Assembly (NCBI RefSeq): GCF_036669915.1
Contig: NC_089319.1
Location: 20,586,885 to 20,650,884 of the forward strand
Reading direction: 5' to 3'
Source of the DNA: Pocillopora verrucosa
Taxonomy: Eukaryota > Cnidaria > Anthozoa > Scleractinia > Pocilloporidae
Length of the DNA stretch: 64,000 nt
Notes under the pieces: generated by a model
Told to the model about the DNA's origin: nothing
Database searches by the model: none
What the model saw: the letters and a program-made list of their open reading frames with translations, nothing else
Shown here: one piece after another, positions 36,141 through 48,329 of the stretch
How the letters are laid out: every line of letters begins with the position of its first letter
Position numbering within the stretch: the first letter of the stretch is position 1
Translations under genes and position numbers: made by a program

Positions 36141-36740
36141 AAAGCTCTAAAAACTTTTTAGTATCGCTAAAGGAAAGAAGAGCTGATGCTTTCTCAAAAA
36201 ACATCGGATAGTAAGTGACTTTTTATGAACAGTGGAAGAAGAAGCTAAATGACTTACATGAGTTCAAAAAAGTAAACTTCTGTCTTCTCGTGGTTTCAAT
36301 CTGTTGACATGTCGTCGCTGACTTCAACCCGGGAGCGAGAACCGTTACGCACCAAAGATTAAGATACAAGTCACCAAACATTTTAACTTCCACTTTCAGA
36401 TATTCTTCCTGTCTAGGACATGTTAAAAGAAGCGTTGTCTGACCGAAAAACTGCAATTCGAGGCTTTAAAGCCAGCAGGCTAGCGTAGTTCCGAGCTCCA
36501 CGTGTAAAGATCCTGACACAAGTAAGATGAATATTTAATGTCGGCAGTATATTTGCAATTCAATTCGAACTTTTCGCGTGCCTCGCAATCAGTATTCAAA
36601 ATGACACCGTGTGGAGAAGGGCAAAATGTTTCTTTTCTGGTGGTGATTTTTATCCCAGAGGTCTAAGATCCCTGTGTCGCGAGAAAATTTGAAAATGTTT
36701 TAATTCCTAGCAAATGTTACCTTGTTGGTGGTAGAAATAA

Positions 36741-36802
36741 GGGGGGAGGAGGGGGGACTAGGGGGATAGGGGGGAGGGGGGACTAGGGGGATGGGGGGGG
36801 GG
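36741..36802 (+). repeat. Cluster of G-runs
   Basis: 62 bases consist of runs of four to eleven G separated by one to six bases, with two copies of GACTAGGGGGAT. It satisfies the usual pattern for a G-quadruplex several times over. It lies about 600 bp upstream of the kelch-like ORF. Confidence 0.75.
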
Positions 36803-37394
36803 TTAAATTGAGCCAAGAAAATATGATCTCCTAATTTAGCCTTAGGCATAATTTTGGGCATAATGCCATGTTTTTAGTGGTGACGCATAACGCTCATGAT
36901 TTATCTGATCCTACTGTGTACGTGATGGTATGAATCAATTCTTATAAGGTCTTTTATCTTCTGTCGCCTTTTTTGCATCTTACCTCAAAACTACAACCAC
37001 CAGTTAAAATGGCTTCGAAACGGCGTATTTTTGTTCCTTTATTTTCAGTGTTATTTAGTTTTATTCCTCCGATCGAAGCAAAATATGTTATTTTACTAGA
37101 TTAGATTCTGAGTGGAATTCTTCATATTACATACCCTTCCGGAATACAAATATTTTAACGACATCATTGTTCCATTTATATTGTCCTAGCTTAACACTAA
37201 TCTAAACAAAACAAACTATTTTTCCTGACCTATCAGATTCAGTATAAATTAAGCATGCATATCAATGACACTAAATTATGTCACGCGCTGGTTTGGACCT
37301 CAACGAATACATAATCCACTTTGTCAACGGTGCATTGTGATCTCTCGTCAGAAAGACTCGTAGTCGAGCAAATAAGCGTCTCTCTTACGGAAAC

Positions 37395-39185
37395 ATGGCC
37401 GAAAACGCCTCAAAAGAACCACGCAACACAGCTAAGAGTCCGTACTGCTGGGATATGATGCGGTTACTCGACAATGCCCGCAAAGAAGGTGAATTGACAG
37501 ATGTTACTATGCGAGTGGAAGGACAAACATTCCCCGCTCACCGATGTGTTTTGGCAGCCAGTAGCCAATTCTTTCATGGTTTATTTACCAACGATATGAA
37601 AGAAAAATCGGCGTCAATCGTAAATATCGAAGGAATTCCAGTTTCGGTGATGAATGAGCTCTTGTCTTACCTTTACACGGGAGAGGTTCAAATGAGCGAG
37701 GCGAATGTCGATGATCTGATCGCATCCGCGAACTACTTACTACTTCCCCGTCTAAAAAACATCGCTTGCAAGTTTAAGGAGCGGCATATGTCGGCCACAA
37801 ATTGCGTTGCTACCTTTCTATATGCTGAGAAATACGATTGCAAGGAATTGAAAACATACGCTGGCGAATTAATCAAGCAGAACTTCGCGACGGTCGGCAA
37901 GTCCAAGGAATTCGTGCAAATTTCCTGTCATCAAATAAAGGATCTTATTTCAAGCGACGACTTAGTAACTGGAACCGAAGAAGAAGTCTTTGAATTCATT
38001 CTAGAATGGATCGCGCAAAATCAAGACGAGAAGGAGCAACATTTTGCGGAGCTGTTTAGACTCGTTCGACTGAGCAGCATATCCGATCAATATTTGTACA
38101 CAAAGCTTATGTGCCATGAACTAGTGCAGGCAAATGGCGAGTGTAAGGAAATATTAATGGACGAAATTCGCTGGCGTGCCTTGTTCTCTGGACAACAGAT
38201 CTCCCGACAAAAACCAAGAACTTGTCTTCAGACTCATGAAGATGCAATCATCACATGCGGTGGCCTGTCGCCAGATGAACGCATTCGCAACTTGACTGTG
38301 TGTTATGTTCCGGCTACGAAAACCTGGTACGAGTTGGCACCCATGCTTAACAGACGGTTTCGCCATGGTTTGGCTTCCTGTCGGGGATATGTTTATGCCA
38401 TCGGTGGTAAAGGAGAAGACTCGGTCTACAACAGCGTAGAACGATATGACCCGCGCACAAACTCATGGGGCTTTGTAGCACCACTGCCTCAGAGAGTGAC
38501 ATTAATGGGTGCAGCTACCTTACAAGGGCTACTGTACGTCACTGGCGGGATTGCGTTCAGTAGCGAGCACGGTGGTAGGCGTTGTGACACTGCGCAGAGG
38601 TACAACCCCTCGACAAACTCTTGGACTGTAGTTGCACCTCTAAAGAGACGCAAGTCCTCTGTTTGTCTCGTGTCAGACACTCACTATTTGTACTGCATTG
38701 GTGGCTTGGCCGACGATGGTTTCCTCTCTGATGTGGATCGTTATGATCCAAAGTTGAACGTATGGACACAGATGGCTCCGATAGGCGAACAGCGCGGGTG
38801 CGCTTGTGGAGTGTGCCTTGAAAAAAAGATTTACCTCTTTGGAGGTACTGTTGACCCATTTTCTTTAAATGCCCTCGTAAGTTGCGAGGTTTATGATATT
38901 ACTCTGAACGAATGGCAATCAATCGCTCCCTTACAAGTTCCCAGATTTCACGGAAGTGCAGTCCTTTTACGAGATCAGGTATACTTATTTGGCGGAACCG
39001 GAAGTCAAAGTGTCGATCGGCAGAATTCTCGTATGGTGGAGTGTTACGATATCAAGTCAAATACCTGGCTCGATGCTCATTCTATGCCATATAATGAGAC
39101 ATACTTCAGAGGATGCCCAGTAAGCATGTTTAAAGATCTACTACAGTCTGTGAACAAAGTTACAACTCTTCCCCAAAGTAGTTAG
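37395..39185 (+). CDS. Kelch-like protein (BTB-BACK-Kelch), intronless
   Basis: This single-exon ORF of 596 residues starts at an ATG in good context (GGAAACATGGCC). The BTB domain spans about 26-131 (GELTDVTMRVEGQTFPAHRC ... LLSYLYTGEVQM), the BACK domain about 136-240 (CVATFLYAEKYDCKEL ... EEEVFEFILEWI), and six Kelch blades about 283-565. The blades show the expected double glycine and the Tyr/Trp pair, for example YAIGGKGEDSVYNSVERYDP, YCIGGLADDGFLSDVDRYDP and YLFGGT (twice). Proteins of this layout are usually substrate receptors for cullin-3 ubiquitin ligases: BTB binds CUL3 and the propeller binds the target. Which KLHL subgroup and which target cannot be told from sequence. The lack of introns may mark an ancient retrocopy or a cnidarian lineage expansion. 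The ORF is fully intact, so it is not a pseudogene. Confidence 0.92.
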   Translation: MAENASKEPRNTAKSPYCWDMMRLLDNARKEGELTDVTMRVEGQTFPAHRCVLAASSQFFHGLFTNDMKEKSASIVNIEGIPVSVMNELLSYLYTGEVQMSEANVDDLIASANYLLLPRLKNIACKFKERHMSATNCVATFLYAEKYDCKELKTYAGELIKQNFATVGKSKEFVQISCHQIKDLISSDDLVTGTEEEVFEFILEWIAQNQDEKEQHFAELFRLVRLSSISDQYLYTKLMCHELVQANGECKEILMDEIRWRALFSGQQISRQKPRTCLQTHEDAIITCGGLSPDERIRNLTVCYVPATKTWYELAPMLNRRFRHGLASCRGYVYAIGGKGEDSVYNSVERYDPRTNSWGFVAPLPQRVTLMGAATLQGLLYVTGGIAFSSEHGGRRCDTAQRYNPSTNSWTVVAPLKRRKSSVCLVSDTHYLYCIGGLADDGFLSDVDRYDPKLNVWTQMAPIGEQRGCACGVCLEKKIYLFGGTVDPFSLNALVSCEVYDITLNEWQSIAPLQVPRFHGSAVLLRDQVYLFGGTGSQSVDRQNSRMVECYDIKSNTWLDAHSMPYNETYFRGCPVSMFKDLLQSVNKVTTLPQSS

Positions 39186-40490
39186 GTATGTTGAGTCCGT
39201 ATGACAGTTACCCTTGCGGGTTTTAATGCGAACTTCTACCAGCCATAACTTTTAAAAGCCATCGCAGCCCGCCTACTGACATAAACTCAGGAAAGGATGT
39301 TTTCACGGGAAAAAGTTCTTTCTAGATAAATGGAAAGCTTTCCCTCGAAACGTATTTTCATTTCAATTATGAGATGAAAACATTTGTATTTGCGAACTGT
39401 CACTCAATTTGGCAAATCTGTTTACGCTTTAATCGAATTGAGAAGGCTTGTCTAACGTATTAGTTAAAAGGAACAGGATCTCATTTATTTCCAAGAGTTT
39501 GTTTTAGTATTGAAGGAGTAAGTCTCTAAAGAAACTGCGGTACTGCGTCGGTGAGGGGTATTACACGATAAGTTGGTTTTCTAATCTAAAGTGATAATGT
39601 AAACTGGATACTGTCGATAGTTTCTGAAGCTGGCGTTTCGAGCGTTAGCCCTTCGTCAAAACAAATGACTTTGTTCATGAAACAAAAACCGTGATCATTG
39701 AAAGGTCTGATAGTTTGTTTACAATTATGATCGAGGAGATGTGGAAATGGTTTAAAATCGCAAGCAGAATGTATCATGAATTTATTTAGAAGATCAGTTA
39801 CCTTAAAGCCATCTGGAGCTTCTCGCTGAACGTAAACAAATTCTCGAGATAAATTCACGAGCGTAAAGAATTCTTGAAATCACCTTTTAACTTAACAATT
39901 GAACATTAACATTTACGGCTGAGATCTTCCTTGAGTCACGCGACTGTAAAAAGATCACGCAATTTTCATTTTTTTTATTATTAATGAAACTGTTAGAGTT
40001 TACCATTTCTGATTAAAATAAACTTGTTTGACTGTCAGTGAGATATATTTCCGTCGTAATCAAACCCTGAAACTGCTATCGTTTCTTCGGTTTGATTGCA
40101 AATTTAATAACAACATATCATTAAAGAAAGGTACATTGACGGCGCAATATTAATTTATTTATGTTACGGGTCGTTTAATGCGAATGACAATATTGAAATA
40201 ATTTGTTTCACACAACAGTTTCAAAACTCTTGACCAATACGAAATTTGATCATTTCTTACTTAAAGTTGAGTTCAGATACAACACTCAAAAGAACTTAAC
40301 ACCTATCTAAGAATTGTGACGCCACTACCTCTACAGTCTCATAAGACCCATCGTTTACACTATTCCAAAAATCAAACAATCGTTGATTAAAGAAACATTT
40401 ACATAAGCTAATCAAAACTAAACAGTCCATTGATAAACCAGTCTGCGTCGTCTTCCGTTGGGTGCGATTGTCAATCCTATCACGTGATAA

Positions 40491-40492
<2 letters not shown>
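39186..40492. other. Intergenic after the kelch-like gene
   Basis: Contains the 3' UTR of the kelch-like gene (AATAAA near 40017), a fragment of the dispersed TTAGCCCTTCGTC repeat at 39625-39660, and the left flank of the microsatellite. No gene was seen. Confidence 0.4.

Positions 40493-40571
<79 letters not shown>
40493..40571 (+). repeat. (GA)n microsatellite, left flank of the large element
   Basis: 79 bases of uninterrupted GA dinucleotide directly abut the inverted repeat of the 11.7-kb element. A matching tract of the same phase and strand abuts the other end at 52299. Confidence 0.95.
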
Positions 40572-40573
<2 letters not shown>

Positions 40574-40585
40574 AGATTGCTCTGC

Positions 40586-40770
40586 GTATTTGCTACTATA
40601 AGTGCGTATTTGCTACCGTAGCAAATACTCACCTCGTATTTGCTACCGTAGCAAATACTCACACTGCGTATTTGCTACCACAAATGCGTATTTGCTACCG
40701 TAGCAAATACGCATAGTGCGTATTTGCTACCACGAATGCGTATTTGCTACAGTAGCAGATAGTCGTACCA
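40586..40770. repeat. Subterminal GTATTTGCTAC palindrome array, left end
   Basis: About eight copies of GCGTATTTGCTAC lie within 185 bases. Several face an inverted copy, so that GTATTTGCTAC directly joins GTAGCAAATAC and forms a 20-plus base perfect hairpin (near 40610, 40640 and 40690). The spacers are variants of CACAAATGC or ACTCACC. Clustered palindromes near an element end are typical binding sites for the element's own recombinase. Confidence 0.85.
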
Positions 40771-42032
40771 CAAATGCGTATATGTTTCTATTTTCAAATC
40801 TTTATATTAATAATTGTAAGCCTTTTACCTGTTGCCTATTCATTTAAGGCTCCACGTTTCACTTCGTGTGAAGTGCATTGAGTCCTATCGTGATGTACTT
40901 GTGTTTTGTATATCAATAATAAAAGTATAGATACATTTTAACAGAAACCCTGTCCCTTTTTAACTGAATGTATGCACTAAGAAACCACTTTACGCTACTT
41001 TATCTGGGAGACGCGTACGCCTAAAGCCCAATGTATCGTGTTATGAGATGTCATGAGATTGCGTTACGTGACGTTATGTGAGCCACGTAAACCGGAAAGA
41101 CGCACGTGAATCCTTCTGCACGCTGCTTAAAGAGGTTTGTAGTATTTTTTATCTTCTATAGTACTTTAATGTGTCTTAATTAACCTACTTTAACTGCCGC
41201 GTTGTCTCTGGAGGTTTGCTTTATATATTTTATGTTTGTGATCTGTCATGATCAGATGTTTGGATGACAAATTTTACTTTAAAACTTCAACTTTTAGCTA
41301 CTAAAGACTTGGGACGAATCTCTTGCATTCTGCGATGATATAATCAGTTATTTCTTCTTGTATTGGCACTATTAGGTGCTTACAGTTCGTAAATATGTTA
41401 CGTTTAATCGAAAGGTAGTATTGCCATCACAAAGAAAATGTTGAATTTAAAATACACGCAGTAGCCCGTTTGTACATATGCGTAATTCTAATAACGGACG
41501 TAATCATAGATTTTGCTGTCGCTAGACATTTCTTTACAATATTTAGATCAATTCAGTTTTAAAATAACCGTTTCTTGACCTCTGCCGTCATTTAGGCCAC
41601 TATAAAAAGGCAGCGAAAATTTCATGAAATTACGCATTCTTCCACAAACCGGAAAGCATGGCCCCAGCAGTCAGCGTGACTAATTATAATGTAACTAGAT
41701 AGATAAATAGCGCAAATACTAAATAGCGCACCTCCTCTTTAAATAGTATAGTTTTCAAACAGAAATAATTTTTTCAACAATAAGAACTAGGTACTAGCGC
41801 TAAGATTTAGAGAAATATTACTTTTCCCATAGATATTTATAATTTGTATAGACAAACAAAAAAAATTTAGTAAAAGGAGCCACAAAGCGAAACAAAAGAC
41901 TTGTTCAACTCTTCAACGTACCGCAAGTCGGGAACAGTTGATAACTACAACCTGTGTTTGTTAGCTCCAAGGCGTATTGTTAATAGCCTGTCATTTAACG
42001 TTTCTCTTTTTACCATATTTTTCCATTATAGT

Positions 42033-45000
42033 ATGAATGAAATGGACAACGCAGGATTTACTTCTTCCCCCGCCGATAATGGCGCGTCAACGTCCACCAA
42101 TGTAAATCACTCTACGAGGTAAGAGTTTACTTGCATTGCCTTCAGGCCATGTTCAAGTAGAGGTCGCCTTGTTATCGTGTGATAAGCTTCCTTGATACAG
42201 GGAAATTCCAGTAAGGCCTGAGATGTATATGGTGGATTGCCAATGACGGGCGTTGCACCAAGATGGCTATAAGTATCTCGTATCGAAAAAGCGCGAGCGG
42301 AATAAAGAAAAGAATTGAGTTGGTACCTGTTTATATGGTCTCGGGTACCCGAGACAACCCTTCCCCCGAGTGACCCTAGGCGAGGTAATTTTTTAGTACA
42401 ATCTGTGAAAGATTCTACCAACCGTTTATATGATCTGATGGGGGGCGAGACAGGTAGGGCAGGCAGGTAGGGTAACCCTGGCAAGAGGTACAACTTTTTC
42501 TCACACTTTGACACTTAGGCTCGCCTACCCGGAACAATTAACGGCGTGTCGAGAGTCACGTATTTTCGAAGTTTCAGCTTTTAAAGCACAAATTTACGTT
42601 ACAAAAGTAGAATGAGCTCAACAAAGCCCACACTAATCGAATGAAAGAAACTCAAACGAAGAATGATATCTAGAAATTTGAATACTGAAATGCTTTATGA
42701 ATAATTAAGTAGTGTTAATTTTAACCCGACTAAGAGGGACAACTTTTTCTCATATAAACGCTCGATAAAGTTGTCTCGGTAAGGAGGGTTGTCTCAGGTA
42801 CCCGAGACCATATAAAAAGGGCCTTATCCTAGCTCCCATGCTGTTCTAACTGATGCGTAAACCTACTATAAATGTGGTCCATGGTATATGAAATACCTAT
42901 AACCAATCAAAATTCTGGAATAGCACTGTTGACTACTTTTTAACAGCGTGAAATAACGCGAGTGGCCTTTTTTTCAGAATACACAGAGGGGAGAGTGTAC
43001 ACAAAAAATTCCTCTCACAAGTAAAACACTTGATGTATACCACGCAAGGTTTTAATTTCAATTTTAATTTCAAAAATTCGCGTTAATTTTGTGAAAGAAA
43101 AAAAAACATTACTGTACATGGAACTGAATTTTAATAAACTTCGCGTAAATTTTGTTAAAATGCTTCGTTATATTCCTATGGCAAGGTAACTGATTTGTTA
43201 CATGTTCAATCATATGACTAGATAACACTAATAAAACTTTTTGAATTAAGGTATAGCTATAAATGTGTTACCACAACGAGCCAGTTTTAGTGAGGGACTT
43301 TTATAAGTCCGAATAAGCTGTACACTTCCTTCAAGCTTAATCATTAATGGCAACTCCACTACGTTTTTGCCTTTTCTTTGAAAACTTGAAAGTAAACATT
43401 TTAGAATTGTGTCTAGCAAATGATTATTTACTCTTCTGTCATTATCACGTATATTGTTACGCCTCGCGCGCCTTGACTATCACCACGTCTTTAACATCGC
43501 AAATTATTCTCATTACATGACCCTTTAAAAGAATGTCTCTCACTTCACGAAGAGACACGGACGAACAACAACAACAACAAAAAAATGTTCCACAATACAT
43601 ATATATTTTTAGTTTCTTAACGTTTTAATGTTTTATTTTCGAGCTGCATGCGCTTAGTGCTCGTTTTTAACATTTTTCTTTTACCCTCATTTTTTCCAAT
43701 TAATAGTGTCAATGAAAAGGACCGCAAAGAAGTTCCTTCGACCTCTGCAGATAATGGTATTTCACCATCCTCCAATGCCAAGCGCCCCGCGAGGATCTCT
43801 AGGATTTGTAAAAAGTGTAAGCGAAGTGTAAAAAATCTTAGTCGCCATCAGAAAGAAGTGCATGGCATGACAAAAATGCGTCGTAAGCTTGATGGTTATT
43901 TCACTGGGGAGAAAAAGGCACCCAATCGGCGAGTAAAATTCTGCCCCCTCTCACCATGCAAGATGTCCAAGACGCCAATTTTCCAGCTTGATAAACATCT
44001 TCAAAGTGGAATTCACAATCTGAAACCAAAGTCCTCAGCATATGTCAAGGCATTAGCGCAAGCCCCACGAGCGTCACTCTCAAAGGTGAATTCGTACTTA
44101 AAAAGGCAAAGAAAACAAAGAGCGCGGACGAATGAACAGGCCACATCAGATAAGAAAAACTTTAAAGGAAACCTTAACGAGGAGTATGATGCATGCGATG
44201 AAGCTGGCAATTCTAACGAGCAAAATATGAAATGCGACCCAGAAGACAACGACATGTACAGCGACCAAGATTATGAAGAATTAGGAAGAAGGGCACAGGG
44301 CAAAATAAGAAGTAGAGAAGAGAAAACTCGAGAAAAGAAACGTAGTAAAGAAGACAGTGACGAAGAGTATGACAGGCTTGCACACAAGGCGTGGAAAAAG
44401 AATGAAGTTGAAAAAACAAGAGCTAGAGCCAAGAAACAAAATGCAAGAACCAGTGACAGTACCAGTGATGACCTTGTCGACAGTGACAAAGAATACAGGA
44501 AGCTAGTGACCGAAGGTTTGAATGCAGAATGCAAAGGAGACATAATGGAGAGCAACCACAAGGAAAGTTTCGATAATGATACAGAGGACAAGTGGGAAGA
44601 CGAGATTTACAGCGAAGAAGAGAATGCAAATACTCGTAACAAGAACGAAGATTTTGAATGTGTTGAGATCTCTGACAGTGAGGAGAGTCGAAAATTAGAT
44701 CCTGATTACCTCTGTAGCGAAGAGTCGGATCCAGATACCTCGACACAATCAATCACATCAATCTCTTCCTCCTCTCTCTCTCAAGAATGCGAGGGACTAT
44801 TGACTGAGCTAATTGAGGTAATTGGCGAGGACAAAATCAACGAAGGATCATTCCTTGATAATGACGAAGACTGGCGCGAAACGGTAAAACAGTTTAAAAG
44901 TAGAAGAATAGCTCAAGGCCATACCTTCAAGAGTGAGCTCGAGTCTGCTGAGGAACTGGCGCGAGTCAACGAAGATAGCATGTATGAGGCATTTCATGAA

Positions 45001-47256
45001 GCACTTGATGGAGATGAGAGCGATAACGACGAAGCATTGGACACAAACTGGGTCCCAAGCGACTGTGAAATCAGTGAAAACGATAACATCAAGACCAAAG
45101 GCCAACCTGGAGGCGTTGACCTAAGCACGGGAACACTGCTGACAGAGTTCTATGAATGGTTGACGGACGTAGACGGAGGATATCGAAGCGAAAAAATGGC
45201 GCAGCAGTACAAATCTCAGGTTTTAAGCGTCATAAAGAGGCTTCAGATGAATGAAACGGAAGTCAGACACGAAAATCCAAAACCACCCGTGTACCTGCTC
45301 TTGCTTCCTGGAAAAGAAGGAGTAACTCTGTTGAAGCAATGGTTGTCATATGCTGTTTCCATGTACCAACCTGGAACTGTGCGCTCATATCTTATGAGTT
45401 TGCGTTTATTTTATAAATTTTTGACGCAAGAACGCAAACCCGACATGTCTGAAGTAAGCGTTGACATGTTAAACGCCCGCCGGGATCTGATGTCTTCCTG
45501 GTCATCGGCCCAAAAGAAGAAAGTTCTGAGAAGAAAGCTTCAGAAGCACGAGGAAGATTTTAAGAAACTGATCACCAGTGAAAATCTCTACCAAATCTGC
45601 CATGGTGATCAGCGAATAAATGCAGTAAAACAGCTTGGCAAATCGTCAAAGGAAACCAGTCAGGGGGCCGAGGTTCAAAGGATAATCAGCGACAAAACTC
45701 ACTGCGAAGTAAGGGATTGGTTGATGACTCGTCTCGTCATCGACAATAGTGGAAGAAGTGGGGTCATTGCAAACATGACCGTAGCTGAATTCAAGGACGC
45801 CGTTTATCACTCGGGTACAGACGAAGACCAGGCTCGTTACAGAATTCTTGTTAGTAACCACAAAACAGCTGACCAGTATGGTTCTGCGGTTATCTGGGTA
45901 TATGACGATTTGTACAAAATGATGGACATGTACCTAAGAACTGTACGAAGCCAGTTCACGGCAGCTACCCCACAGGTTGAACAACTATTCATTTCAAGCA
46001 ACGGGATGCCCCTAACATCTTCGCAGGTATCAACGTCGGTATGGCGAACTTTCCAGAGAGAGGGGATTGTGACAGAGGGAAGAATATCTGCCACAATTAT
46101 ACGGAAGTCTCTTGCTACTGGTATGCATGTCCACATGCCAGATGAAAAGGATCATCTCGCTGCCCTAGCCCAGCATAAGACCCTGACACAAGCCAGGTAT
46201 TATCGTGTCCACGATAAGCTTGTCGAAACTGACCTTGGCCGAAGGGCAGTGAGCAAACTTGTTGCCCTCAAATCAAGCAACGTTCATCAGCCACAGAATG
46301 ATCCCAAGGAGACTAAAGCAGTCCCAAAGCCGTGGAAGAGGGAGGAAACGGAACATCTGAAGGAGCTATTTAAACAAGACCTCGAGACAGGCGCTATCGA
46401 GGAGGCCAACGTGAAGGAAAAACTAACAACAACAACGCTTCTGGAGGAACGCCCCTTGAAGGCTGTGGTCTTAAAGCTCCGGAGACTAAGAGAAGAACAC
46501 ATGAAAGGTTGCGAGCCCCCATCTGACATAGAGTCTGCTGAAGCGAAAGTCAAGAGGTATCTTGATTCAGCCCAACCAGAAGCTGCGCCGTCATCCATAT
46601 CGCACATCTCAGGCTCGGTATCTGCTGAATCTTCAAGGTTATGGAAAAAATTCACGGAAGAGCAGGCAACCCATCTTTTCAAATTAACCAAAGACCTTAT
46701 TGAAGCTAACGCTATCAAGAAAGAAGTCGTCTGGCAGCGGGTGAAAGGCGACAAAAGGTAATTGTACTTGTTTGTCATGCACAAAAAAATCCTACAAACA
46801 TAAATGCAAAAGAAAGAAAGATGGTAAACAAGGGAAGTAACGGGAGTTCATTAGCAGGAAACAATAAGGCATATAACATACCTAAAGACCCCTCGTGATC
46901 TCACAGATGAAAAGGTTATACATTACAATTAGTGAAATAGACTGATTAAATGATCATCAGGCTGCGTAATTAATTTACTGCTTAAATTGCTTAATCATAT
47001 ACTCATGAGGGCTGTAAAATTAGTTGTGTGGACATCAAGGAGGAGATTATTTAATAGTTATAAAAAAAAAATAGAAGTTTAAGTTGAGATTATACACAGG
47101 GCAGCTTAAGACAGTGTTGACAACGTTTTTTTTAGGTCACTGGAACTCGAGCTATTGTCAGGAAGAGAGGATCAGGAAGAAGAAATGAGAACAAAACAGC
47201 GATTAACAGACAAGGTCAGAAAAATGGCGCGGGAAAGTAAAGTAAAGAGGAAGTGA
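42033..47256 (+). CDS. Tyrosine recombinase of the large element (Crypton-like), with zinc finger and Myb-like repeats
   Basis: Three exons, 42033-42118, 43707-46757 and 47136-47256, join in phase into 1085 codons plus stop. The borders are AG/GTAAGA, TTAATAG/T, AG/GTAATT and TTTTTTTTAG/G. Residues 1-58 hold a duplicated motif (SADNG...SSN). A C2H2-like finger CKKCKRSVKNLSRHQKEVH follows near 63-81. Residues 150-490 are acidic and charged. The recombinase region is about 500-885: a core-binding helical part (GTVRSYLMSLRLFYKFL), then catalytic Arg712 (DNSGRSGV), Lys748 (SNHKTADQYG), box II with Arg828 (ATIIRKSLAT, Thr where His is common), His852 (AQHKTLTQ) and Tyr860 or Tyr861 (ARYYR). Two Myb/SANT-like units close the protein (KPWKREETEHLKELF, and RLWKKFTEEQATHLF continuing into exon 3). 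Such enzymes cut and join DNA through the tyrosine. It is probably the mobility protein of the surrounding element. Confidence 0.85.
42329..42816. mobile_element. Nested ~490-bp inverted-repeat element in the recombinase intron
   Basis: The left end TTATATGGTCTCGGGTACCC, continuing into GAGACAACCCT, is matched by the right end AGGGTTGTCTCAGGTACCCG, continuing into AGACCATATAA. The inverted repeats are about 32 bp with one or two mismatches, and each contains its own GGTACC palindrome. The long minus-strand ORF across its left part has no recognisable domain and is probably incidental. Confidence 0.7.
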
Positions 47257-47462
47257 ATCACGACTAAATACCTAATGGTTACTGAGCCAGGGGAGTTACC
47301 ATTTTATCGTGCATACTTTCTTCATAGTTATGGAGTATGTGTCATAGTATCAGAGTAACACTTGTTATTTAGTTGCGTTTCGTTTTATATTCAAAGTCTA
47401 CAGGGGTGTTTTCTTGTTAGTTAGGTCTGCTTTTATCGGAGTGTGTTAAAAGCCTTTTCCTT

Positions 47463-48130
47463 AGTTACCTAACAGCATCATTAATGAATAGGCATCAGTT
47501 CAACACTGTTGTCAATTACTAAAACGTTCCAGAATGTTATAAGAAACAAAAATGACGACGGTAAAATGTGGGTTAGAATAATCACTAGTTCCCTGATAAC
47601 GTCGTTAATTAATCGCACTATATCTCCCACGCGATTATCAATAACTAAAGGTTGCTTTCTACTTATTATACCTAGACGCAACTAAATAACGGGTGTACCC
47701 TGATAGTATTATTAAGCCCAAATAATGGATCAAAAACGTTGTTTTTAACAGTAAGAGCAAAGGCGTGCATAGTTAAGTAACCGTATATGTGGGCTTCTTC
47801 GGCTTTGAGTGAGTTAAAGAGTCAGTTTTAATTGTTACCTGACAGCGTCGTTAACGATTGCGCAGGTCGTCTACAATACCGGCTTACACTTATAAGAACC
47901 AAAGGACGGTTTAAATCTGATAGTATCATTAAGGCCGTGTAACGTAACAGATCAAAAACTATGCTCTTGACTACTAAAGGAATGCCTACAACATAGGTTA
48001 ATTCGGCCTGAACCGAACAATATGCCGATCGTTAACATTGAGTTTAAAGACCTTTTTAGTTCCCTGACAGCGACAGCAATAAATGCTTTTCGATAGCTAC
48101 CTGACAGCGTCGTTCAGTGAATGCGCAACA
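47463..48130 (+). repeat. Degenerate array of TACCTGACAGCGTCGTTAA motifs
   Basis: Five copies are recognisable at about 47463, 47588, 47835, 48058 and 48098. The consensus is TTAGTTACCTGACAGCGTCG followed by TTAATGAATGCGCA. The spacing is irregular (about 40-250 bp). All lie inside the large element, downstream of the recombinase gene. There is no ORF. Confidence 0.65.
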
Positions 48131-48329
48131 GATCGTCTATACGATTAAGGATCACTGAAGTGCACCTTAAAGCCGATTACAACAAAATTAACTAACGAGT
48201 GTAACTTTTACACTATCGTTAGGCTGGAATAGCCTCTTCTTTTGTTATGACGTTTTTAATAAACGCGAGCATTACTTTGGACACAATTTATAATCACTTC
48301 GAAAAAGCAAAACTTAACTTCTAGTACGT

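Noticed and set aside
40430..40662. ORFs on both strands encoding (RE)n or (LS)n
   Set aside because: They are translations of the GA microsatellite and have no other coding evidence.
42107..42514. 135-codon minus-strand ORF
   Set aside because: It crosses the border of the nested inverted-repeat element and the recombinase exon 1; no domain is seen.
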